Positions 1 to 5,176 of a stretch of DNA of 5,176 nucleotides are shown piece by piece. Source of the DNA: Polynucleobacter meluiroseus (GTDB lineage Bacteria; Pseudomonadota; Gammaproteobacteria; Burkholderiales; Burkholderiaceae). The notes beneath the pieces were generated by a model. The model ran no database searches. It saw only the letters and a list, made by a program, of their open reading frames with translations, and had not been told where the DNA came from. Position numbers and translations under genes: made by a program. The first letter of the stretch is position 1, and every line of letters begins with the position of its first letter. The DNA lies in the NCBI GenBank assembly GCA_945867755.1, contig CAMBJN010000104.1:1-5176 (forward strand), written 5' to 3'.

Positions 1-84
1 AAGGTAGAAACAACCGAAGCCCCAGTTGCTCCAGCAGCACCTGTTGCAACAACTGCTAAAGAACCAAAGGAAGAAAAGAAGTAA
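1..84 (+). CDS. rplY: 3' end of probable 50S ribosomal protein L25 (TL5/CTC form), partial
   Basis: Only the last 27 codons and a TAA stop are inside the window. They read as a low-complexity tail rich in Ala, Pro, Thr, Glu and Lys, ending in KEPKEEKK. Long L25 proteins of the CTC type, which bind 5S rRNA in the large ribosomal subunit, often end in such a disordered charged tail. The tail alone is not diagnostic. The identification rests mainly on the next gene being pth, because rplY-pth is a frequent neighbour pair in betaproteobacteria. A strong terminator follows within 20 bases, so this is the end of its transcription unit. Another protein with an Ala/Pro/Lys-rich tail cannot be excluded from what is visible. 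Confidence 0.6.
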   Translation, partial: KVETTEAPVAPAAPVATTAKEPKEEKK

Positions 85-100
85 TTTTTTCAACCTGATG

Positions 101-128
101 AAAAACCCGCATTGCGCGGGTTTTTTTT
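101..128 (+). terminator. Rho-independent terminator after rplY, nearly symmetrical
   Basis: A five-base GC stem, CCCGC at 106-110 and GCGGG at 116-120, encloses the loop ATTGC. It is extended by A5 at 101-105 pairing with T5 at 121-125, and the T tract continues to 128. This is a textbook intrinsic terminator for the gene ending at 84. Because the A run mirrors the T run, the complementary strand also reads as a GC hairpin followed by five Ts, so it could stop transcripts arriving from the pth side as well. Confidence 0.93.
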
Positions 129-156
129 CGCCCCAAAAATAGACTAAAGTAGCGTT

Positions 157-747
157 ATGTTCAAATTAATTGTTGGCCTTGGCAATCCTGGCACCAAGCA
201 CGAAAAAGATCGGCACAACGCCGGCTTTTGGTTGCTAGATGAAATCGCACGTCTATACCAATGTAATTGGCAGGATGATCCTAAATTTTTTGGTCAAATC
301 GCTAAAATTAAATTGGGGGCCGAAGACGCCTACCTGTTGAAGCCATCAACGTTTATGAACAGAAGCGGCCAAGCTGTTGCTGCCTTGTGTCGCTTTCATA
401 AGATCAACCCGGATTCGATGTTGGTCATCCATGATGAGCTTGACTTAAAGCCTGGGGTTGCTCGTCTGAAATGGGCGGGAGGTCTGGGCGGACACAATGG
501 TTTAAAAGACATCAGCGCACATCTCAACACCAATGACTACTGGCGCTTAAGACTAGGTATTGGTCACCCACGAGATTCAGAAGAAGAAAAAAGAAATTTA
601 GATGTGGCGGACTATGTTCTCAAAAAGCCACGACTTGAAGAAAAAATTGATATTGATCGAGCAATGTCTTGTTTTTTAAAAGTCATGCCATTGATTTCAA
701 AGAACGATGTGAGCGCAGCCACCATGGAGCTGCACAGCAATACTTAA
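157..747 (+). CDS. pth: Peptidyl-tRNA hydrolase
   Basis: This cytoplasmic enzyme cleaves the ester bond of peptidyl-tRNAs that fall off stalled ribosomes, recycling tRNA; it is normally essential in bacteria. The 196 residues match the usual size (about 194 in E. coli). The N-terminal GLGNPG is at 7-12, with the active-site asparagine N10. RHNAGF at 19-24 carries the catalytic H20. KPSTFMNRSG includes N68, HDELD includes D93, and GGHNGLKDI includes H113 and N114. All expected catalytic and substrate-binding residues are present. The start is fixed: an in-frame TAA lies at 145-147 with no start codon between it and ATG 157. The upstream Shine-Dalgarno is weak (AAAGTAG-like). Only 28 bases separate it from the preceding terminator, so its promoter must overlap that region, or it depends on read-through. 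Its stop codon directly abuts the stop codon of the convergent ferredoxin gene. Confidence 0.97.
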   Translation: MFKLIVGLGNPGTKHEKDRHNAGFWLLDEIARLYQCNWQDDPKFFGQIAKIKLGAEDAYLLKPSTFMNRSGQAVAALCRFHKINPDSMLVIHDELDLKPGVARLKWAGGLGGHNGLKDISAHLNTNDYWRLRLGIGHPRDSEEEKRNLDVADYVLKKPRLEEKIDIDRAMSCFLKVMPLISKNDVSAATMELHSNT

Positions 748-1002
748 CTAGCTGGATTTACCAGTGAGGTTTTTGTATTTTTGCATCAACTGCTCTTTGT
801 TTTCGACGTACTCAGGATGAAGCGGGATGCAATCTACCGGGCAAACTTGACGACACTGAGGTACATCATAGTGACCAACACATTCAGTACATTTATTAGG
901 ATCAATCTCATAGATTTCCAAGCCCATCGTAATGGCGTCATTGGGGCACTCAGGCTCACACACATCACAATTGATGCATTCGTCCGTAATCAACAGCGCC
1001 AT
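748..1002 (-). CDS. yfhL: YfhL-family 2[4Fe-4S] ferredoxin
   Basis: A small 84-residue cytoplasmic electron carrier with two predicted [4Fe-4S] clusters. The first motif is C9-x2-C12-x2-C15-x3-C19-P. The second is C38-x2-C41-x8-C50-x3-C54-P, followed by an extra cysteine, C58. The eight-residue spacer between C41 and C50 and the C-terminal extension (residues about 60-84) are typical of the Allochromatium vinosum-type ferredoxins, which include E. coli YfhL. The N-terminus MALLIT and the ECVGHY segment also match YfhL as I recall it. In this fold C9, C12, C15 and C54 would hold one cluster and C38, C41, C50 and C19 the other. An AGGA Shine-Dalgarno (1013-1010) sits seven bases before the ATG. 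It lies 22 bases after coaD and is probably the last gene of the operon. Its redox partner cannot be told from the sequence. Confidence 0.93.
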   Translation of the reverse strand: MALLITDECINCDVCEPECPNDAITMGLEIYEIDPNKCTECVGHYDVPQCRQVCPVDCIPLHPEYVENKEQLMQKYKNLTGKSS

Positions 1003-1024
1003 TTGTGTATCCTAAATAATGTCA

Positions 1025-1498
1025 TTAAATCTTTTTGGCTAGCCATTTTTCCACCGAAGGAAATACAAACTTACTCACATCACCGCCCAGAAGAGCAATT
1101 TCTCGAACAAACGTTCCAGAAATAAATTGATATTGATCAGAAGGCGTTAAAAATAGGGTTTCCACATCAGGCAATAAATATCGATTCATGCCAGCCATTT
1201 GAAACTCATACTCGAAATCTGAAACCGCTCTTAAACCCCGAACAATCACGCGAGCATTGTTTTTTCTTACGAAATCTTTTAATAAACCACTGAAGCCTTC
1301 AATCCGCACATTGGTGTAGTGACTTAAAACTTCACGAGCAATGTCGATTCTCTCTTCAAGAGTAAAAATTGGGTTTTTATTTTTACTGTCAGCAACGCCA
1401 ACGACTACTTCATCAAAAATTGATGACGCACGACGAACTAAATCTTCATGCCCCCTGGTAAATGGATCAAATGTTCCTGGGTATACAGCGACTGTCAT
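1025..1498 (-). CDS. coaD: Phosphopantetheine adenylyltransferase (PPAT)
   Basis: CoaD transfers AMP from ATP to 4'-phosphopantetheine, giving dephospho-CoA, the penultimate step of coenzyme A synthesis in the cytoplasm. At 157 residues it matches the family (about 159). It has the nucleotidyltransferase fold signature: GTFDPFTRGH at 8-17, where TRGH is the (T/H)xGH ATP-binding motif with H17; K41 ahead of NPIFTLEER; VRGLRAVSDFEYE from 86, with R87 and R90; and ISGTFVRE at 126-133, the conserved C-terminal ISxTxVR motif. No key residue is missing. The ATG is fixed by an in-frame TAA at 1516-1514 and is preceded by GGGAG (1509-1505) at a six-base spacing, the clearest ribosome binding site in the block. 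It lies 24 bases after rsmD; coaD next to rsmD is a common pairing in bacteria. Confidence 0.97.
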   Translation of the reverse strand: MTVAVYPGTFDPFTRGHEDLVRRASSIFDEVVVGVADSKNKNPIFTLEERIDIAREVLSHYTNVRIEGFSGLLKDFVRKNNARVIVRGLRAVSDFEYEFQMAGMNRYLLPDVETLFLTPSDQYQFISGTFVREIALLGGDVSKFVFPSVEKWLAKKI

Positions 1499-1522
1499 GG
1501 TTCTCTCCCAACCTTAACCAAC

Positions 1523-2122
1523 TTATATTGTTTTAGGGCCTATCAAAGTACCAATTGCAACCCCGGAACGTATGGTACGACGAATTTCCCAAAAATCCCC
1601 ATATTCTGCTATTTCTTTCAATAATTTTTCAGGGTTGATCTGTTTGGGGTGCTCCATATAAATAGCAGATCCATCATTTTTCTTGGTTATCCTGACCGCT
1701 TGCTTAAGAGCATCCAAAAACAGGTCTGGCTCTGAAAATGGGGGGTCAATAAAGCAAATATCAATCGAGTTTTCTGTTTGCTTTGAGGCGCTTGCAACCG
1801 CATTACCCTTGATGAATTCGACCACACCCAATGCCCCATCCTTGGCTAAATTTTGATAGTTTTCTTTTAGTGCATCATGCGCTTGTTTTGAAGTATCAAT
1901 CATGGTTACTTTTTGAGCGCCGCGAGACAGGGCCTCAAAACCTAAAGCGCCAGTTCCTGCAAACATATCCAAACAGATCAAATCATCAATGCGCTGACCC
2001 AGACAATTAAACAAAGTTTCTCTGGTTCTATCGGCAGTTGGCCTTAAGCCTGGTGAATCAATTACCTTGATCAATCTACCGCGCCATGCACCTGCAATGA
2101 TTCTCACCTTGCCATGGGTCAT
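1523..2122 (-). CDS. rsmD: 16S rRNA (guanine(966)-N2)-methyltransferase RsmD
   Basis: RsmD uses S-adenosylmethionine to methylate N2 of G966 in 16S rRNA during small-subunit assembly. The 199-residue length agrees with E. coli RsmD (198). Visible family signatures are RIIAGAWRGR at 7-16; LRPTADRTRETLFN at 26-39; the SAM-binding motif LDMFAGTGALGFEALSRGA at 51-69; an acidic residue (D76) at the end of the second strand, expected to contact the SAM ribose; and the catalytic DPPF at 126-129, typical of amino-group methyltransferases. The ATG overlaps the stop of the upstream M16 gene in an ATGA arrangement. No good Shine-Dalgarno precedes it, so translational coupling is likely. No defects were seen. 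Confidence 0.95.
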   Translation of the reverse strand: MTHGKVRIIAGAWRGRLIKVIDSPGLRPTADRTRETLFNCLGQRIDDLICLDMFAGTGALGFEALSRGAQKVTMIDTSKQAHDALKENYQNLAKDGALGVVEFIKGNAVASASKQTENSIDICFIDPPFSEPDLFLDALKQAVRITKKNDGSAIYMEHPKQINPEKLLKEIAEYGDFWEIRRTIRSGVAIGTLIGPKTI

Positions 2123-3438
2123 GGAGCCCCAACCACAACAGTCACCATCTGATTGACATCTAAATTCTTTTTAAATGCAGCAATCACCTGATCTTTCGTC
2201 ACTTGGCGCAGTTGATTGGTCCACTGATCCAAAGTATCCAAAGGTAAATCATTCCAAGCAATGCTTGAAACGTTATCTAAAATTTTGCGATTACTATCAA
2301 TCCTCAAAGGAAACCCATTCACAAGATTATTTTTGGCGGCCTGAAGGTCCTCATCAGTCGGTCCGTTTGCGATGAAATCTCCAATGGTTTTCTTCATCAC
2401 ATCAACCGCTAATTCAGCTTGAGATTTTTGAGTTTGCATGCCTGCCACAAATGGGCCAATCTGTCTTCCAGGCGCCACATAGCTATAAATACTGTAGGCC
2501 AAACCTCTTTTTTCGCGAACCTCTTGCATGAGGCGTGAAACGAATCCGCCACCGCCTAAAATGTAGTTACCGACCAACATTGGGAAGTAATCTGAATCTT
2601 TTCTTGCGATGGCTGGCATCCCCATAGAAATATGTGCCTGCTGCGCATCATGGGGAATCTTGATAATTAGATTTGATGCTTTATTTTTATCAAATCTTAA
2701 AACATCAGGAACTTTCTGCTGTTCCTTCGGCTCCTTAGGAATAGATGCCATCAATCGATCAAGCAACTGATCAACCTCCAGGCGCCCAATATCGCCAACA
2801 ACTGTTACCTTGCTCCCTTTGGCAGCATATCTAGAGGCATAAAAACGTTTGAGGTCCTCAGATTTAATTGCTTGAATTGTTTTGATTGTTGGTGAATCAG
2901 CGAAAGGATGTTTCCCATAAATTTGACGATCAAATTCTTTTGATAATTTTGTTTCAGGCTTCAAGTCAGCCTCTTTGATCGCTGATACAGTTCGCTCTTG
3001 TTCTCTTTTGAGAACTTTAGAATCAAAAACTGGGCCTTTAATTACAGAACTAGCTAGGTCGATTGCAGCCATTTTTTTCTTTTCGTCACTCAAGGTGCGC
3101 AAGCGCATACTGGCTCGCTCGGCACTTGCGCTGAAACTCAAGCCTGCACCAAGATCAGCTAAACGATCTGAAACTTCTGCCTCAGAGATCAGACGCCCAT
3201 TGAACATGGATCCCTTATCAATCATGCTGGCCGTCATAGCGGCCAAACCTAACTGAGTCTTTGGATCATTCACAGACCCAGCACGCCAATCAATCTGTAG
3301 GTCAATCATTGGTATGGTTCTGGCCTCGACCAAATAAACCAAAGCACCACTGCTGTGAACCCAATGATTGATCTTTGCGCTCGCCTGAGCAACTGTGGCA
3401 TTTAAACTAAAAATAATGACTACTAGTAAATGTTTCAT
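2119..3438 (-). CDS. M16 family peptidase-like protein lacking the HxxEH zinc site (R/Y subunit)
   Basis: A 439-residue exported protein with two M16 halves. Residues 1-19 form a signal peptide: K2, a hydrophobic stretch to about 12, then AQA before the likely cut at 19/20. The segment matching the zinc motif of active M16 enzymes, 64-77, has A67, A70 and S71 where the neighbour has His, Glu and His, so it cannot bind catalytic zinc. The C-terminal half is well conserved, with a glycine-rich loop GGGG at 295-298 and VREKRGLAYSIYSY from 307, where R311 and Y318 have the seven-residue spacing of the M16 R/Y substrate-binding pair. The most likely role is as non-catalytic partner of the upstream M16 protein in a periplasmic heterodimer, as I recall for paired M16B proteins of Sphingomonas. 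The ATG is one base after the upstream TAA, with GAGG (3449-3446) seven bases before it. The substrate is unknown. Confidence 0.9.
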   Translation of the reverse strand: MKHLLVVIIFSLNATVAQASAKINHWVHSSGALVYLVEARTIPMIDLQIDWRAGSVNDPKTQLGLAAMTASMIDKGSMFNGRLISEAEVSDRLADLGAGLSFSASAERASMRLRTLSDEKKKMAAIDLASSVIKGPVFDSKVLKREQERTVSAIKEADLKPETKLSKEFDRQIYGKHPFADSPTIKTIQAIKSEDLKRFYASRYAAKGSKVTVVGDIGRLEVDQLLDRLMASIPKEPKEQQKVPDVLRFDKNKASNLIIKIPHDAQQAHISMGMPAIARKDSDYFPMLVGNYILGGGGFVSRLMQEVREKRGLAYSIYSYVAPGRQIGPFVAGMQTQKSQAELAVDVMKKTIGDFIANGPTDEDLQAAKNNLVNGFPLRIDSNRKILDNVSSIAWNDLPLDTLDQWTNQLRQVTKDQVIAAFKKNLDVNQMVTVVVGAP

Positions 3439-3439
3439 C

Positions 3440-4849
3440 TTAGTGCCTCATTCCTGAAGGCATGGCTTGTGCACCAGCGGGTTTCTTTTGAATTGCTTGA
3501 GGGTCTAAAGTTGCAACTGTTAATGAATCATCGATGAGGTATTTCTCAACCACCCTTTGAATATCTTCTGATTTAACTTTCTGGACATTTAGTAACATGT
3601 CATCTAAATATTTCCATGAAATACCATTCATTTCTGCAATCGCAATTTCCATAGCCTGCGCAAAGATCGAATCACGCTTGTATATCTGAGACGAGACTAA
3701 TTGCGATTTCACTCGATCCAATTCGGTCTTGCTCACACCCTTGGTCTTAATATCCATCAAAATCTTTCTGATGCCTTCTTCGATGACGACAAGGCTCTTT
3801 CCTTTGGCTGGGCTTGCTGAAATTGAAAATAACTGTGGCCCCCTTCCAGACATTCCATATGAAGCATCCACGCTATCAGCCAAGCGTTGATCTTTTACCA
3901 ATTGTCGATTCAATCTTGAGTTGGAATGACCATCCAAAATGGCAGACAAAACGCTCAATGCATAAGGATCAATCGCATTTAAATCACTTGGTTCAATTTT
4001 TGGAGCTTTCCAAGCAAATGTAATTTCTGGATTTTCCGCAGGAGCTTTCACAACAATTCTTTTTGTTCCAATTTGAGTAACTTCAATCTGGGGCTTTCTC
4101 TCTTTGATTTTCTTTGCTGGTATTGGTCCGTAGTATTTTTCTGCTAACGCTTTGACATCGCCTGGCATCACATCACCAGTTACAACCAATACAGCATTGT
4201 TAGGTGCATACCAGTCCTGATACCACTCAAGCGCATCCAGGTAAGTCATATTTTTTAAATCATCCATCCAACCAATGATTGGGTTGCGGTAAGGATTATT
4301 GGTAAATGCAGCAGCCATCAGTTGCTCATAAACAATGGATTTAGATTGGTCATCCGTTCTTAGGCGTCGCTCTTCCATCACCACTTGTATTTCTTTAGCA
4401 AACTCTTCTTTATCGATTCGCAGATTCTGCATGCGATCAGCTTCTAAAGCCATCATGGCTGGCAAATGACTTTTTTCAATTTGCTGAAAATAGGCCGTGT
4501 AGTCTTTGCCTGTGAATGCATTATCGCGACCACCCACTGCAGCCACTTTTTTAGAAAACTCACCTGGTTTCAAATTCTTAGTGCCTTTGAACATCATGTG
4601 CTCTAGCACATGAGCAACGCCCGTTTTGCCATTGACCTCATCCATTGATCCTGCTCGATACCAAACCATGTGAGCCACGGTTGGCGCACGATGATCTTGT
4701 CGAACAATCACCTTCATCCCATTTGACAGTTGAAACTCATGTGTGTTCAGGGTTTTCTGGGGTGCATTTTGTGCGTACCCGCTAAATGAAATAATTGCGG
4801 CGCCAAAAAAAGTTAGCGCTCGACCTGCAAGGGTTGTTAATATGTTCAT
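3440..4849 (-). CDS. M16 family zinc metallopeptidase, catalytic subunit, periplasmic
   Basis: A 469-residue exported peptidase. Residues 1-26 look like a signal peptide: R10, a hydrophobic run to about 22, then GYA before the likely cut at 26/27. The inverted zinc motif H80-V-L-E83-H84 (HxxEH) is intact. E83 is the expected general base, and E160, 76 residues after H84 in the EERR segment, is the expected third zinc ligand. The region aligned with the neighbour's R/Y pair (QRLADSVDASY from 321) has R322 but an alanine seven residues later, so the canonical pair is not evident. This suggests it needs the downstream protein to complete the substrate cleft. It is the first gene of a probable five-gene operon. 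The start is fixed: an in-frame TGA at 4858-4856 lies just upstream and no ATG, GTG or TTG intervenes. No Shine-Dalgarno is visible. The substrate is unknown. Confidence 0.93.
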   Translation of the reverse strand: MNILTTLAGRALTFFGAAIISFSGYAQNAPQKTLNTHEFQLSNGMKVIVRQDHRAPTVAHMVWYRAGSMDEVNGKTGVAHVLEHMMFKGTKNLKPGEFSKKVAAVGGRDNAFTGKDYTAYFQQIEKSHLPAMMALEADRMQNLRIDKEEFAKEIQVVMEERRLRTDDQSKSIVYEQLMAAAFTNNPYRNPIIGWMDDLKNMTYLDALEWYQDWYAPNNAVLVVTGDVMPGDVKALAEKYYGPIPAKKIKERKPQIEVTQIGTKRIVVKAPAENPEITFAWKAPKIEPSDLNAIDPYALSVLSAILDGHSNSRLNRQLVKDQRLADSVDASYGMSGRGPQLFSISASPAKGKSLVVIEEGIRKILMDIKTKGVSKTELDRVKSQLVSSQIYKRDSIFAQAMEIAIAEMNGISWKYLDDMLLNVQKVKSEDIQRVVEKYLIDDSLTVATLDPQAIQKKPAGAQAMPSGMRH

Positions 4850-4852
4850 AAT
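4825..4852 (+). promoter_or_regulatory. Weak candidate promoter for ftsY
   Basis: CATAAT at 4847-4852 matches the -10 consensus at five of six bases. The best -35 at suitable spacing is CTGCAA at 4825-4830, only three of six. It would start a short leader of about 10-12 bases and lies almost wholly inside the first codons of the M16 gene. Boxes this short are common in AT-rich DNA, so this is a suggestion only. Confidence 0.2.
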
Positions 4853-4870
4853 TAATCAATTGTATCGGTC
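4850..4870. promoter_or_regulatory. 21-base divergent start region between M16 operon and ftsY
   Basis: Two start codons point away from each other across only 21 AT-rich bases. In-frame stops fix both: TAA at 4853-4855 for ftsY, and TGA at 4858-4856 on the other strand for the peptidase. Neither side has an AGGAG-like ribosome binding site. The gap cannot hold two complete promoters, so -35 elements must lie inside the opposing coding sequences and the two polymerases would compete for overlapping DNA. This is geometry seen in the sequence; the regulatory consequence is inferred. Confidence 0.6.
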
Positions 4871-4888
4871 ATGTTCGGATTACGTAAA
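4859..4888 (-). promoter_or_regulatory. Candidate sigma-70 promoter for the M16-rsmD-coaD-yfhL operon
   Basis: On the minus strand a TACAAT -10 box (4864-4859, five of six to consensus) follows TTTACG (4888-4883, four of six to TTGACA) with an 18-base spacer. Transcription would begin near 4852, about three bases before the ATG at 4849, so the mRNA would be nearly leaderless. That fits the lack of a Shine-Dalgarno. The -35 box lies inside the first codons of ftsY. This is a by-eye match without statistical support. Confidence 0.35.
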
Positions 4889-5176
4889 ACCTTATCAAAC
4901 CTATTTAATCTTCAAAAAGTTGATGAACAATGGTACGAATCCCTAGAAGAAATTCTTCTTTTGGGAGATGTTGGCATGAGCGCCACCCAAACCTTGATCA
5001 GCCAACTTCGCCATGAAGCAAAAAATCAAAAAGCTGAATCTGCTGATGATCTAAAGATCATTCTAGCCACATTGGTGGAAAACCTCTTAAGCAAACTTGA
5101 AAGACCCCAAATCCGCTGGATTTATTACCCGGCACTTCAGGGCAACCGACTGTATGGCTGATCGTAGGGGTCAATG
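4871..5176 (+). CDS. ftsY: Signal recognition particle receptor FtsY, N domain, partial, with apparent frame break
   Basis: FtsY is the membrane-associated GTPase that docks SRP-ribosome complexes at the SecYEG translocon. The first 76 or so residues match the FtsY N domain: an amphipathic start MFGLRKTLSNLF, then LEEILLLGDVG at 25-35. The usual acidic A domain is absent, and an in-frame TAA at 4853-4855 rules out a longer N-terminus. The initial frame ends at a TGA at 5159-5161 with residues that do not resemble FtsY. The -1 frame from about 5104 instead continues convincingly with QPTVWLIVGVN (5143-5175), the beta strand leading into the P-loop. One base therefore appears to be missing, most likely in the A run at 5100-5102 or the C run at 5105-5108. 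The gene is normally essential, so a sequence or assembly error is more likely than a true pseudogene. The GTPase domain lies beyond the window. Confidence 0.88.

Noticed and set aside
122..150. A promoter for pth between the terminator and its start, with TAGACT (140-145) or TAAAGT (145-150) as -10.
   Set aside because: Each -10 matches only four of six bases, and the -35 would fall in the terminator T tract with little match; too weak to list.
781..1125. A 114-codon open frame on the + strand opposite the ferredoxin and coaD 3' end.
   Set aside because: It is the antisense shadow of two well-supported genes, resembles no family and has no ribosome binding site.
644..1138. A 15-base direct repeat, AAATTGATATTGATC, at 644-658 (in pth) and 1124-1138 (in coaD).
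   Set aside because: The copies lie in unrelated coding contexts on opposite gene strands, with no flanking similarity or hairpin. One encodes part of KIDIDR in pth, the other antisense encodes DQYQF in coaD. AT-rich composition and chance are enough.
2975..3256. Open frames on the + strand inside the M16 genes (2175-2375, 2975-3256, 3814-4023, 4743-4946).
   Set aside because: All are antisense to strongly conserved coding sequence and show no protein-family character; the last also overlaps the real ftsY start in another frame.
5106..5112. CCCAAAT as a -1 programmed frameshift heptamer that would explain the ftsY frame break.
   Set aside because: The initial ftsY frame reads CCC CAA ATC here, so CCA AAT is already the shifted frame. 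The heptamer is in the wrong register for X XXY YYZ slippage.

Overview
The window looks like a conserved housekeeping stretch of a betaproteobacterial chromosome. The closest match I can suggest is a Burkholderiales member with a moderate, AT-leaning genome, such as Polynucleobacter. That rests on protein character, on base composition judged by eye, and on a gene order I recall from that group (rplY-pth; and coaD, rsmD, two M16 peptidases and ftsY together). It is an inference, not a search result. I see no mobile element, CRISPR array, tRNA or rRNA gene.

Layout. Positions 1-84 hold the 3' end of a gene that is probably rplY (ribosomal protein L25), followed by a strong intrinsic terminator at 101-128. 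Next on the + strand is pth (157-747, peptidyl-tRNA hydrolase). It converges with a five-gene minus-strand block and has no intergenic base between the two stop codons. In transcription order, right to left, the block contains: an M16 zinc peptidase with an intact HxxEH site (4849-3440); a second M16 protein without that site (3438-2119); rsmD (2122-1523, 16S rRNA G966 methyltransferase); coaD (1498-1025, phosphopantetheine adenylyltransferase); and a YfhL-type 2[4Fe-4S] ferredoxin (1002-748). Junctions are +1, -4, +24 and +22 bases, which fits one operon. At the right edge ftsY (signal recognition particle receptor) starts at 4871, divergently and only 21 bases from the first M16 start codon. 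It runs off the window just before its P-loop.

How the genes relate. pth, rsmD and L25 serve translation. FtsY delivers ribosomes to the membrane. CoaD makes a coenzyme A precursor. The two M16 proteins both carry export signals and have complementary active-site features, so they most likely form a two-subunit periplasmic peptidase.

The points most worth checking are: an apparent one-base frame break in ftsY near 5101-5108; the 21-base divergent start region, where both starts are fixed by in-frame stops and neither has a Shine-Dalgarno; the split M16 active site; and the zero-gap convergent junction, with a symmetrical hairpin at 101-128 that could also stop antisense transcripts. I found no clear evidence of a previously undescribed system; nearly everything is recognisable core-genome content.
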